Origin: Mycobacterium sp. Root265 | GTDB lineage: Bacteria; Actinomycetota; Actinomycetes; Mycobacteriales; Mycobacteriaceae | Direction of reading: 5' to 3' | Length of the DNA: 64,000 bases | NCBI RefSeq assembly: GCF_001428895.1 | Contig: NZ_LMJA01000022.1 | Span: 187,369-251,368, forward strand | Shown: positions 51,182 through 59,310 of the stretch, in pieces | Numbering within the stretch: position 1 is the first letter of the stretch | How the letters are laid out: every line of letters begins with the position of its first letter | Position numbers and translations under genes: made by a program | The notes under the pieces: generated by a model | Databases searched by the model: none | What the model was told of the DNA's origin: nothing | The model's input: only the letters and a program-made list of their open reading frames with translations

Positions 51182-52512
51182 CACCTATAGGCCACCTCCC
51201 ACGACTCCGCACTCCGGCACTGTTCAATGCCGCTGAGTACTGGCTGGCGCCCGAGCGCTTCGTCCGGCGATGCGAGCCACTCGGCGATCGGTTTCTGGTA
51301 CCGATGCCTGCATCGCAGCCATGGCTCTGCCTCACCGATCCTGACGACATCCGGAGTGTCTTCGCCGCCGACACCGGTGTCCTACGCCTCGGCGCCGCGT
51401 TGGCCAAGAACGCACCGCACCCGCTGGTCCTCGGTCCGACCGGGTTGACGAACGTCGACGGTGGCGAGCACACGCACAGACGCAAGATGCAGTTGCCGCC
51501 GTTCCGCGGCCGGGCAGTCGCCAATTACGAGGACGTCATGCAGCGCAAAACCGAGGAGGCGCTGTCGCACTGGCCCTACGGACGGCCTACCCGGGCCGAC
51601 TTGCACATGCAGGTGATCTCACTGGAAGTGATCATCGCCGTCATCTTCGGTGTCACCGATTCCGACCGTGCGCAACGCCTGCGCGCGGCCACCCTGGCGC
51701 TCATCCGCGAGGGCAACTCGCGGCGATTCTTCCTGCAGACGATGCTCGTCACTGCCCGGAACACGGGCTGGGATGGCCCCTTCCCACGCATGCGCGCCGC
51801 AATGGCCGCCGTCGACGCGATCGTGCTCGAAGAAGCCGCCGAGCGACGGCGACATGACGACCTCGACCGAGAAGATGTCCTCGGGATTTTCTTGCGCGCC
51901 CGCGACGACAACGGCATTCCCATGCCCGACGGCGAGATCTGCGACGCCATGCGGACCCTGCTGCTCGGCGGACACGAGACCACCGCCTCCACCCTCGCTT
52001 GGATCCTGGAACGTGTCACCCGCCACCCCGACGTCCTCGCGCGGCTCGAGACAGCAGCACTGCAGGGCGATGACGACTACATCGACGCCGTCATCAAGGA
52101 GGCCATGCGATTGCGGCCGGTGTTCCCGGTCACCGCGCGACTTGCGTCCGAGGACTTCACGCTGGGTGATCTGACAATTCCTGCCGACACACTCATCGTC
52201 CCGCACATCACGCTGGTGCACCGACGTCCCGACCTCTATCCCGACCCGCTCGAGTTCCGCCCGCAGCGATTCCTCGACGCACGCGCTGGGACCTACGAGT
52301 GGATACCGTTCGGCGGCGGACCGCGACGCTGCATCGGGGCGGGATTCTCGCTCGTCGAAATCCGGATTGTGTTGCGCACAATGCTTCGCCACGCTCGACT
52401 CCTTCCGACGAATCGGCGTGCCGAACGCATCGCGAGACACACCGTGACGATCGCCCCCGGCCGTGGAGCGACCGTCACGCTCGAACGTCGTGTTGGCAAC
52501 GCAGCCACCTGA
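51163..52512 (+). CDS. Cytochrome P450
   Basis: A 449-residue soluble P450. Landmarks: I-helix LLLGGHETTASTLAW, K-helix EAMRLRP (ExxR), the FRPQRF region, and the haem loop FGGGPRRCIGAGFSLVE with the Cys thiolate. ATG 51163 (MTNLVTSP) is preferred; an in-frame ATG 18 bases earlier lies within one base of the TetR start. A TetR-P450 divergent pair recalls M. tuberculosis cyp138 and its neighbour, but family assignment needs an alignment. Substrate unknown; no ferredoxin or reductase gene is adjacent. Confidence 0.87.
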   Translation: MTNLVTSPIGHLPRLRTPALFNAAEYWLAPERFVRRCEPLGDRFLVPMPASQPWLCLTDPDDIRSVFAADTGVLRLGAALAKNAPHPLVLGPTGLTNVDGGEHTHRRKMQLPPFRGRAVANYEDVMQRKTEEALSHWPYGRPTRADLHMQVISLEVIIAVIFGVTDSDRAQRLRAATLALIREGNSRRFFLQTMLVTARNTGWDGPFPRMRAAMAAVDAIVLEEAAERRRHDDLDREDVLGIFLRARDDNGIPMPDGEICDAMRTLLLGGHETTASTLAWILERVTRHPDVLARLETAALQGDDDYIDAVIKEAMRLRPVFPVTARLASEDFTLGDLTIPADTLIVPHITLVHRRPDLYPDPLEFRPQRFLDARAGTYEWIPFGGGPRRCIGAGFSLVEIRIVLRTMLRHARLLPTNRRAERIARHTVTIAPGRGATVTLERRVGNAAT

Positions 52513-52545
52513 ATCCACTGCGCGCTCGGCGGCCGTGCTCCAAAG

Positions 52546-54852
52546 CTATTCCCACACCACCTCATCGGGTGTTTTGTCCGGCCGCAGGCCCCGCCAACTG
52601 GGTTGCCGCAACCGGCCATCGGAGGTGCGCTCGCTGTAGCGCACCTCCCCCACCAATTCCGGGCGCACGAACGTGACCCCCTTGGCATCGGGTCCGGTCA
52701 GCCGCTTCACAAACGGTGATTCGTCGGTCTCCAGCGGCTTCAACGTCGCCCGCAGATCCTTGAGCATCTTCTCGGTGAACCCGGTCCCCACCCGGCCGGC
52801 GAACTGCAGGCCGTCGTCACCGGGAACCCCGACGACCAGCGCGCCGATCCCGCTGGTGCGTCCGCCCTCTCCGGCGCGCCAGCCGCCGATCACGACTTCC
52901 TGTGTCCGCCAGAGCTTGTCCTTGATCCACGACTGCGAACGCCGCCCCGGCTGATAGGTGGAGTCCCGCTTCTTGGCCACCACTCCTTCGAACCCGTGCT
53001 CTCGCGCGTACACGAGAGCCTCAGCTCCGCTGCCTAGCAGCTGTTCGGGGACGATCAGTCCCCCGCCCTTGGCGAGCGCTTCCAGCAGTTTGCGCCGGTC
53101 GGAGTACTTGGCCCGCAACAGGGATCGCCCGTCGAGCTGCAAGATGTCGAACGCCCAGAACTCGACACGGGTGGACCGGGCGCGGTTCTGCATCTCACCA
53201 AAGCTCGGCACCCCCGAGGAGTCCAGTGCGACCACCTCGCCGTCGAGGATCACGTGATGGTCGGCCAGGTCGGCGGCGAGCGCCCGCAGTTGCGGATACT
53301 CTCCGGTCACGTCGCGGCCGCTGCGGGTGCGCAGCAGCAGATCCCCGTGATCGGCGTCGACCAGTAGCCGGTAGCCGTCCCACTTGCCCTCGAACGCCCA
53401 GACGATCGGCGTCAGCTTCTCCACCGATCCGTGGGTGGCCAGCATCGGCGCCAGATCCTGGGCATTCGCAACCGGCTGCTCCTTCATCCGGTGCGCCAGC
53501 CAGTTCTTACCACCGGTCTGGATCAACGCGTAGCGGCCCTTGATCTTCGAGCCGTGCAAGGTGACGATCACCTCGCCCTTTTTGCCGTCGACGCTCTCAC
53601 CGTCCACGCCGGGATCGCGGAACTTCTCGGTCTCGTAGGTGCCGGAATCCCACACGATGACCTCACCACCGCCGTACTCGCCCTTGGGGATCGAGCCCTC
53701 GAAGGTGGCGTACTCCAGCGGGTGATCCTCGGTGTGCACGGCAAGGTGATTCACCGATGTCTTCTCGGGCAGGTTCTTCGGGACCGCCCAGGAGACCAGC
53801 ACCCCGTTGCGTTCCAGCCGGAAGTCGTAGTGCAGGCGGCGCGCGTGGTGCTCCTGGATGACGAAGGTGTCGTCGTTCCCGGTGGCCGGGGCCTTGCGCG
53901 GCACCGGTTCGGGCGTCTTACCCGCGTCCCGCATGCTGCGGTAAGTGGTGAGTTTGTCTGGCAGCGGCGCGCTTTCGTCAAGTCCTGCGAGCAGGTCACC
54001 GTCCCGCTCCACCCGCGCCAGCACCTCGTCGAAGCGCAGATGCCGAAGATCGGGGTCTCCGATCTCCTCCCAGGTCCGCGGCGCGGCGACGGTCGGCTCT
54101 GCCCGGCCGCGCATCGAATACGGCGCGATGGTGGTCTTGGCGGCGCTGTTCTGGCTCCAGTCCAGGAACACCTTCCCGGTGCGCAGACTCTTGGTCATTG
54201 TCGCGGTGACCTGCTTGGGCATGGCCTTCTCCAGCTGCACAGCGATCCGCTTGGCGAGCACGGACGCGCCCTGCGAGCTCACCGGGTCGGCCAGCGGCAC
54301 GTAGAGGTGCAGGCCCTTGCTGCCGCTGGTCAGCGGGTAGGCCGTCAGACCGATGTCCTCGACGTAGCCGCGGACCTCGTGAGCGACCTCGCACAGCTGC
54401 CGGAAGGTCACGTCCTCGCCGGGGTCGAGATCGAACACGATGCGCGTCGCCGGGCCGGGATGCCCCGCCGCTGCGTCATCACCCGCCCCGCTTCGCCCGC
54501 CCGTGAACCGCCACTGCGGGACGTGCACCTCCAGCGACGCCTGCTGGGCGATCCAGGCCAGCCCCTCGCGCGTATCGATGATCGGATAGGTCGTCGTCCC
54601 CGACCGATGCGTCACCGAGCCCCGCTGCAGCCAGTCCGGGGCGGACGACGCCAGCTGCTTTTCGAAGAACTCCGGCTGCTCGACCCCGTTGGGCCAGCGT
54701 TTGCGGGTCACCGGACGCCCGGCGATATGCGGGACCATCGCGTCGGCGATCGCCACGTAGTAGTCGAACACCTCGGCCTTGGTGGTGCCGGTGGCGGGAT
54801 AGAGCACCTTGTCGGGATTGGTCAATTTGACCCGGCCGTCGCGCTCCACCAC
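52546..54852 (-). CDS. ligD: Multifunctional ATP-dependent DNA ligase of non-homologous end joining
   Basis: A 768-residue NHEJ ligase in the mycobacterial domain order: primase-polymerase (about 1-290, LTNPDKVLYPATGTTKAEVFDYY, DLDPGEDVTF), 3'-phosphoesterase (about 325-450, HHARRLHYDFRLE, DHPLEYATFEGSIPKGEYGGG), then ligase (about 465-768) with the nucleotidyl lysine in EGKWDGYRLLV. It starts at GTG 54852, followed by a second in-frame GTG. It is divergent from ku with only 31 bases between start codons, so both share a promoter region and are probably co-regulated. Confidence 0.94.
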   Translation of the reverse strand: MVERDGRVKLTNPDKVLYPATGTTKAEVFDYYVAIADAMVPHIAGRPVTRKRWPNGVEQPEFFEKQLASSAPDWLQRGSVTHRSGTTTYPIIDTREGLAWIAQQASLEVHVPQWRFTGGRSGAGDDAAAGHPGPATRIVFDLDPGEDVTFRQLCEVAHEVRGYVEDIGLTAYPLTSGSKGLHLYVPLADPVSSQGASVLAKRIAVQLEKAMPKQVTATMTKSLRTGKVFLDWSQNSAAKTTIAPYSMRGRAEPTVAAPRTWEEIGDPDLRHLRFDEVLARVERDGDLLAGLDESAPLPDKLTTYRSMRDAGKTPEPVPRKAPATGNDDTFVIQEHHARRLHYDFRLERNGVLVSWAVPKNLPEKTSVNHLAVHTEDHPLEYATFEGSIPKGEYGGGEVIVWDSGTYETEKFRDPGVDGESVDGKKGEVIVTLHGSKIKGRYALIQTGGKNWLAHRMKEQPVANAQDLAPMLATHGSVEKLTPIVWAFEGKWDGYRLLVDADHGDLLLRTRSGRDVTGEYPQLRALAADLADHHVILDGEVVALDSSGVPSFGEMQNRARSTRVEFWAFDILQLDGRSLLRAKYSDRRKLLEALAKGGGLIVPEQLLGSGAEALVYAREHGFEGVVAKKRDSTYQPGRRSQSWIKDKLWRTQEVVIGGWRAGEGGRTSGIGALVVGVPGDDGLQFAGRVGTGFTEKMLKDLRATLKPLETDESPFVKRLTGPDAKGVTFVRPELVGEVRYSERTSDGRLRQPSWRGLRPDKTPDEVVWE

Positions 54853-54883
54853 TCAAACGTAATACCCGCTGTTACCGTTGCCT

Positions 54884-55816
54884 ATGCGATCAATCTGGAA
54901 GGGCTCGGTCTCCTTCGGTCTGGTCAACGTGCCGGTCAAGGTCTACAGCGCGACCGAGGACCACGACATCAAGTTCCATCAGGTGCACGCCAAGGACAAC
55001 GGGCGCATCCGCTACAAGCGCACCTGCGAGGTCTGCGGCGAAGTGGTCGAGTACCGCGACATCGCCCGCGCCTACGACTCCGACGACGGCCAGACGGTGA
55101 TCATCACCGATGAGGACATCGCCACGCTGCCCGAGGAACGCAGCCGCGAGATCGAGGTCGTCGAGTTCGTGCCGGCCGATCAGCTCGATCCGATGATGTA
55201 TGACAAGAGCTATTTCCTGGAGCCGGACTCGAAGTCCACCAAATCCTATGTGCTGCTGGCCAAGACACTGGCCGAGACCGACCGGGTGGCGATCGTGCAC
55301 TTCGCGCTGCGCAACAAGACGCGGCTGGCGGCGCTACGGGTCAAGGACTTCAGCAAGCGCGACGTCATGGTGATCCACACGCTGCTGTGGCCCGACGAGA
55401 TTCGTGACCCGGACTTCCCGTCGCTGGACAAGGACGTCGACATCAAGCCCGCCGAGCTGAAGATGGCCGGGCAGGTGGTCGAATCGATGACCGACGATTT
55501 CAAGCCCGACCAGTTCCGCGACGACTACCAGGAACAGCTGCATGAGCTGGTGCAGGCGAAACTGGAAGGCGGCGAGGCGTTCACCGTCGAGGAGCAGCCC
55601 ACCGATCTGGACGAGTCCACCGAGGATGTGTCGGACCTGCTGGCCAAACTGGAGGCCAGCGTGAAGGCCCGCGGGTCCGGTTCGGCCGCCAAGGACGAAC
55701 CCAAGAAGTCCGAGCCCAAGAAAGCTGCGGCCAAGAAGGCGCCGGCCAAAAAGGCCGCTGCCGAGAAAGCCCCGGCGAAAAAGGCGCCCGCGAAGAAGGC
55801 CGCCGCCAAGAAGTAG
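54884..55816 (+). CDS. ku: Ku end-binding protein with extended lysine/alanine-rich tail
   Basis: A 310-residue prokaryotic Ku, the DNA-end clamp that recruits LigD. The core opens MRSIWKGSVSFGLVNVPVKVYSA and includes YKRTCEVCGEVVEY and DKSYFLEPDSKSTKSYVLLAKTL. Beyond residue about 265 the tail is a tandem of KKA/PAKKA units (KKAPAKKAAAEKAPAKK) of about 45 residues, which would add non-specific DNA binding. Some mycobacterial Kus, such as that of M. smegmatis, have such a tail; the M. tuberculosis protein is shorter. Confidence 0.94.
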   Translation: MRSIWKGSVSFGLVNVPVKVYSATEDHDIKFHQVHAKDNGRIRYKRTCEVCGEVVEYRDIARAYDSDDGQTVIITDEDIATLPEERSREIEVVEFVPADQLDPMMYDKSYFLEPDSKSTKSYVLLAKTLAETDRVAIVHFALRNKTRLAALRVKDFSKRDVMVIHTLLWPDEIRDPDFPSLDKDVDIKPAELKMAGQVVESMTDDFKPDQFRDDYQEQLHELVQAKLEGGEAFTVEEQPTDLDESTEDVSDLLAKLEASVKARGSGSAAKDEPKKSEPKKAAAKKAPAKKAAAEKAPAKKAPAKKAAAKK

Positions 55817-55825
55817 CGGTGGCCT

Positions 55826-56329
55826 TCAACCCGTCACGGGCGACAGGTCCCGCCAGATCCGCCGCTGCGTGGCCGCGGACGGCGTCGGCACCCGCGGCTG
55901 CCACCGCAGCGCAATCCCGGCCTCTTCCGGCGTCGCGTCCGCCTTGAGCTGGTTGCAGGTCAGGCAGGCGGCGATCAGGTTGGCCCACGAGTTCGGCCCA
56001 CCCCGCGACCGCGGCAGCACGTGGTCGACGGTGGTCGCGAAGTCACCGCAGTACCCGCAGGTGTTCTTGTCCCTGCGCAGCACGGCGGTCATCGACGCCA
56101 CCGCGTGCTCGTCGAGGTCGCGGTGCGGCACCAGCACATAGTGGTTCAGCACGATCACCGTCGGCAGCGGCACGACCAGGTGCGCCGAGTGGATGGCCGC
56201 GCCCGATGCGTGCGCCTGGTGGATACGCGCCTTGCCCTTGACCACCAGCACGACCGCGTTCTCCCAGGACACCAGGTCGAGAGCTTCATACGATGCGTTC
56301 AGCACCAGCACCGCCGGGTACACGTTCAT
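55826..56329 (-). CDS. HNH endonuclease (IscB-unrelated, McrA-like single-domain)
   Basis: A 167-residue HNH nuclease: NTCGYCGDFATTVDHVLPRSRGGPNSWANLIAACLTCNQLKAD gives the paired zinc cysteines, the catalytic DH and the Asn. The N-terminal half (PAVLVLNASYEALDLVSWENAVVLVVKGKA) is typical of widespread bacterial HNH proteins of unknown target. A strong purine run (GGAGGGAGGGG) precedes the ATG. It is convergent with ku and lies 60 bases downstream of, and on the same strand as, tRNA-Ile, so a joint transcript is possible. Confidence 0.87.
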   Translation of the reverse strand: MNVYPAVLVLNASYEALDLVSWENAVVLVVKGKARIHQAHASGAAIHSAHLVVPLPTVIVLNHYVLVPHRDLDEHAVASMTAVLRRDKNTCGYCGDFATTVDHVLPRSRGGPNSWANLIAACLTCNQLKADATPEEAGIALRWQPRVPTPSAATQRRIWRDLSPVTG

Positions 56330-56348
56330 GGGCGACCCCTCCCTCCTG

Positions 56349-56375
56349 GTGCTGAACCGTTGAGCTACAGCGGCA
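56349..56375 (-). other. tRNA 5'-half-like fragment downstream of tRNA-Ile
   Basis: Read on the minus strand the segment begins GCCGCTGTAGCTCAACGG and resembles an acceptor strand, the TA spacer and the D-stem of a tRNA. The D-stem closing strand is poor (GCAC instead of GAGC), and no anticodon or T-arm follows because the HNH ribosome site begins. It may be a remnant of a tandem tRNA gene or chance similarity. Confidence 0.35.
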
Positions 56376-56389
56376 TTCGTGAAACAGGT

Positions 56390-56463
56390 ACTCCGAGAGG
56401 GAATTGAACCCTCGCCCTGGACCTTATAAGGGTCCTGCTCTCACCAACTGAGCTATCGGAGCG
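56390..56463 (-). tRNA. tRNA-Ile with UAU anticodon
   Basis: A 74-base cloverleaf. The 5' acceptor strand GCTCCGA pairs with TCGGAGT (last pair G-U) and the discriminator is A. The D-arm is GCTC-AGTTGGTGA-GAGC, the anticodon arm GGACC-CTTATAA-GGTCC, the variable loop AGGGC and the T-arm GAGGG-TTCAATT-CCCTC. The seven-base anticodon loop gives TAT at positions 34-36, which reads AUA (Ile). CCA is not fully encoded. Identity by anticodon is certain from sequence; charging identity is inferred. Confidence 0.85.
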
Positions 56464-56892
56464 AAAGGCGCTCTCCGTCAGGAACATTGGTGAACGACAA
56501 CTGAATCAAAGACTGCCGGGCACTGGCATGTCAACACCAATAAATACGGACTGAACTGCGAAAACACCTTTTTCCGGGCACGCCGAAAACTGGGCGCGTC
56601 AGGCGACGCGCTCAGCAGCCAGGATGAGTTCTGCAGATATTCGTGACGATTTCTCGGCCGCCGCCCGCCGCACACGCAGATCGCACGCCACATAGACCGA
56701 GCCGGTGGTACTCGGCTCGGCCTGGGCGCGGCGCTCGGCGGCGGAGAGGAACATGCAACAACGGTAACGCCGGGCGCCACCGATTTAGGTGATAAATGTC
56801 AGCCGCGGCCAAATTAGAACGTGTTACAGAAATCCGCCCGATCGGCCGCGCACTCTTGTTACGGTGACGCCGAGAACAGAAATGAGGCCTGC
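56464..56892. other. Intergenic region between tRNA-Ile and the SDR gene
   Basis: This 429-base gap contains no convincing gene. A 51-codon minus-strand frame (56599-56754, MFLSAAERRAQAEPSTT...) exists without a ribosome-binding site and could encode a small protein. The AT-rich part at 56500-56580 is probably the tRNA promoter side. A KstR-like palindrome lies at 56815-56828. Confidence 0.5.
56815..56828. promoter_or_regulatory. KstR-like motif upstream of the SDR operon
   Basis: TAGAACGTGTTACA matches the published KstR consensus TnnAACnnGTTnnA exactly at all eight fixed positions. It lies 64 bases before the SDR start. By base counting such a motif could occur about once by chance in a window this size, so position is the main support. 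Confidence 0.4.
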
Positions 56893-57684
56893 ATGATCCT
56901 GGACAAATTCCGACTCGATGATCAGGTGGCCGTGGTCACCGGGGCCGGTCGCGGACTCGGCGCCGCGATCGCCGTGGCATTTGCCGAAGCCGGTGCAGAT
57001 GTGGTGATCGCGGCCCGTACCCGGTCGCAATTGGACGAGGTCGCCGCACAGGTCGCGGCGGTCGGCAGACGCGCACACGTGGTAGTCGCCGACCTCGCCC
57101 ATCCGGAGTCCACCGCGGCACTGGCAGCCGAGGCCATCGAGGCGTTCGGGAAACTAGACATCGTCGTCAACAACGTCGGCGGCACCATGCCGGCCCCCCT
57201 GCTGGACACCTCCACCAAGGACCTCAAGGACGCGTTCACCTTCAACGTCGGGACCGCCCACGCCCTGACCGTCGCCGCCGTGCCGCTGATGCTGGAGCAC
57301 TCCGGCGGCGGATCGATCATCAACATCACCTCGACGATGGGCCGTCTCTCCGGACGCGCGTTCGCCGCATACGGCACCGCCAAAGGCGCCCTCGCGCACT
57401 ACACCAGGCTGTCCGCGCTGGATCTCTGCCCACGCATCCGGGTCAACGCCATCGCCCCGGGCTCCATCCTCACCTCGGCGCTGGACATCGTGGCTTCCAA
57501 TGACGCACTGCGCGACCCGATGGAGAAGGCCACCCCGATGCGCCGCCTCGGCGATCCCAGCGATATCGCCGCCGCCGCCGTGTATTTGGCGTCGCCCGCC
57601 GGCAGCTACCTGACCGGTAAGACCCTCGAGGTCGACGGCGGCCTGACCTTCCCCAACCTCGATCTGCCCATCCCCGACCTGTAA
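56893..57684 (+). CDS. SDR family oxidoreductase (Rv0927c-like)
   Basis: A 263-residue classical SDR closely resembling, from memory, M. tuberculosis Rv0927c ([42 protein letters not shown]-type start and the [19 protein letters not shown] end). Catalytic elements are [12 protein letters not shown] in place of NNAG, Ser in ITSTMG, and YGTAK. GAGG precedes ATG 56893. It is followed after nine bases by the reductase-like gene, the Rv0926c neighbour in the same order. A KstR-like motif upstream hints at sterol or lipid-linked control. Confidence 0.87.
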   Translation: MILDKFRLDDQVAVVTGAGRGLGAAIAVAFAEAGADVVIAARTRSQLDEVAAQVAAVGRRAHVVVADLAHPESTAALAAEAIEAFGKLDIVVNNVGGTMPAPLLDTSTKDLKDAFTFNVGTAHALTVAAVPLMLEHSGGGSIINITSTMGRLSGRAFAAYGTAKGALAHYTRLSALDLCPRIRVNAIAPGSILTSALDIVASNDALRDPMEKATPMRRLGDPSDIAAAAVYLASPAGSYLTGKTLEVDGGLTFPNLDLPIPDL

Positions 57685-57693
57685 AGGAACGCC

Positions 57694-58770
57694 ATGAGCA
57701 TCAAAGTCGCCGCGATCGGCACCGGAAACGTGGGCCGGCACGCCCTCACCCAGCTGATCAACGATGCGCAGTACGAACTCACCGGAGTCTGGGTGTCCTC
57801 GGACGCCAAGGCCGGTAAGGACGCCGGGGAGCTTGCCGGGCTTGATGTTTCGACCGGCATCAAGGCCACCAACGACCTGGACGCCATCCTCGCCGACAAG
57901 CCGGACTGCGTCGTGTACACCGCGATGGCCGACAACCGGCTGCCCGACGCCCTGGAGGATTACCGCCGCATCCTGGCCGCCGGCGTGAACGTGGTGGCCA
58001 GTGCGGCGGTCTTCCTGCAGTACCCGTGGCAGGTGCTGCCCGCTGAACTGCTGGCACCGATCGAGAAGGCCGCCGAAGAAGGCGGCGCCAGCATCTTCGT
58101 CAACGGCATCGATCCCGGTTTCGCCAATGACCTTCTGCCCCTTGCCCTCGCGGGCACCTGCCAGACCGTCGAGCAGATCCGGTGCATGGAGATCGTCGAC
58201 TACGCGACCTACGACAGCCCCACGGTGATGTTCGACGTGATGGGCTTCGGCAAGTCCCTCGACGATCTGCCCATGCTGCTGCAACCGGGCGTGCTCAGCC
58301 TGGCCTGGGGCTCGGTGGTGCGCCAGTTGGCCGCCGGGCTCGGCATCGAGCTCGAGGAGGTCACCGAGACCCACGTCCGGATTCCGGCGCCGGAGGATTT
58401 CGAGATCGCGTCCGGCCACATCGCCGAGGGCACCACCGCGGCGATGCGTTTCGAGGTCCGCGGCATGGTCGGCGGCCATCCCGCCGTGGTGCTGGAACAC
58501 ATCACCCGCTTGCGCGACGACCTGTGCCCGGAATGGCCGCAGCCCGCCCAGGAGGGCGGCTCGTACCGCATCGAGGTCACCGGCGAACCGTCCTATGCCT
58601 TGGACCTGTGCCTGAGCAGCCGCAAGGGTGATCACAACCATGCCGGCCTGGTCGCCACCGCGGCGCGCGTGGTCAACGCGATACCGGCCGTCGTCGCAGC
58701 GGCTCCGGGCATCCGCACCACCCTGGACCTGCCGCTCATCACCGGAAAGGGGTTGTATTCTGGACAGTGA
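57694..58770 (+). CDS. NAD(P)-binding dihydrodipicolinate reductase-like protein (Rv0926c-like)
   Basis: A 358-residue dehydrogenase with an N-terminal Rossmann fold (MSIKVAAIGTGNVGRHALTQLINDAQYELTGVWVSS) like dihydrodipicolinate and diaminopentanoate dehydrogenases, then a C-terminal catalytic/dimer domain (VNGIDPGFANDLLPLALAG). Mycobacterial relatives cluster with an SDR as here. It lacks the lysine-pathway context, so it should not be called dapB. It is preceded by AAAGGA and co-transcribed with the SDR; substrate unknown. Confidence 0.8.
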   Translation: MSIKVAAIGTGNVGRHALTQLINDAQYELTGVWVSSDAKAGKDAGELAGLDVSTGIKATNDLDAILADKPDCVVYTAMADNRLPDALEDYRRILAAGVNVVASAAVFLQYPWQVLPAELLAPIEKAAEEGGASIFVNGIDPGFANDLLPLALAGTCQTVEQIRCMEIVDYATYDSPTVMFDVMGFGKSLDDLPMLLQPGVLSLAWGSVVRQLAAGLGIELEEVTETHVRIPAPEDFEIASGHIAEGTTAAMRFEVRGMVGGHPAVVLEHITRLRDDLCPEWPQPAQEGGSYRIEVTGEPSYALDLCLSSRKGDHNHAGLVATAARVVNAIPAVVAAAPGIRTTLDLPLITGKGLYSGQ

Positions 58771-58798
58771 GCGCACAACTCACCAAGAGGCCTCGCCT

Positions 58799-58840
58799 AT
58801 GAAGAACACACCGTTGTTGCTCCACATCTGGCTGCACTGA
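58799..58840 (+). CDS. 13-residue leader peptide MKNTPLLLHIWLH
   Basis: A very short frame, ATG to TGA, with a good ribosome site (AAGAGG, eight bases upstream) 28 bases after the preceding gene. It encodes MKNTPLLLHIWLH: three consecutive Leu codons, then His-Ile-Trp-Leu-His at the end. It is followed by a potential hairpin with arms CCGCC / GGCGG (58863-58879) and the region ahead of the small secreted peptide and mntH. The layout is that of a translated attenuator or upstream regulatory peptide; whether Trp, His or Leu supply, antibiotics or metal is sensed cannot be told from sequence. Confidence 0.5.
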   Translation: MKNTPLLLHIWLH

Positions 58841-59013
58841 CAGCCACCACTCGTACACGGCCGCCTATCCATTCGGCGGTAGCTGACGGGCTCAAGCGCA
58901 TGCCTGTGCGCACTCCCGTCGATATTCATGCCTGCCCCTGGCCGCGCCGACGTGTCGCGCCGATCAGCGGCGGCCGCGGCGGCTTTCCCGGGGGCCTCCG
59001 TCAGGAGAGCATC

Positions 59014-59226
59014 ATGCGAACAAGCCTTTTCGCACCCGTCATTCTCGTCGCCGCGGTGTCGTTTGCGCCCGCCGCAGGGGCCGTCCCGGACTGCGCACAG
59101 GTCGGTGTCACCACGACGCTGTGCACGCGACCCGGCCACGCCCAGCTGTCTACCTACCCGGCACCGATGAACTACGGCCCCTGGCAGTGGTGGCAATGGG
59201 GCGGCGGCGGGTTCTACTTCGGTTAA
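59014..59226 (+). CDS. Small secreted Trp/Gly-rich peptide
   Basis: A 70-residue frame starting at ATG 59014 with CAGGAG seven bases before. Residues 1-24 are a signal peptide (MRTSLFAPVILVAAVSFAPAAGA, cleavage near AGA-VP). The mature part has two Cys (DCAQVGVTTTLC, possible disulfide) and ends in an aromatic, Gly-rich tail (NYGPWQWWQWGGGGFYFG). The layout matches small mycobacterial exported proteins; no function is known to me. It sits between the leader peptide and mntH, on the same strand. Confidence 0.65.
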   Translation: MRTSLFAPVILVAAVSFAPAAGAVPDCAQVGVTTTLCTRPGHAQLSTYPAPMNYGPWQWWQWGGGGFYFG

Positions 59227-59253
59227 TGACGCCCCGGCGCACTGAAATCGGAG

Positions 59254-59270
59254 TTTTTCGGCTACCCTAA
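59254..59270. promoter_or_regulatory. Half-matching DtxR-family (IdeR/MntR-like) box upstream of mntH
   Basis: On the minus strand the segment reads TTAGGGTAGCCGAAAAA, which agrees with the first half of the iron-box consensus (TTAGGTTAG...) but not the second half. Position, 40 bases before the mntH start, suits a Mn-responsive MntR site. Match quality is weak. Confidence 0.25.
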
Positions 59271-59310
59271 CTTTTCTATTCGCTAGTCCGGATGGAGGAG
59301 AAGGGGAAGC

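Noticed and set aside
53431-55113. 560-codon plus-strand frame opposite ligD
   Set aside because: It covers the antisense of all LigD domains and crosses the ku start; a composition artefact.
56599-56754. 51-codon minus-strand frame in the tRNA/SDR gap
   Set aside because: No ribosome-binding site and no recognised family; conservation would be needed before calling a gene.
59254-59270. IdeR iron box upstream of mntH
   Set aside because: Only the first half of the 19-bp consensus matches, so a true IdeR site is not supported; kept only as a low-confidence DtxR-family half-site.
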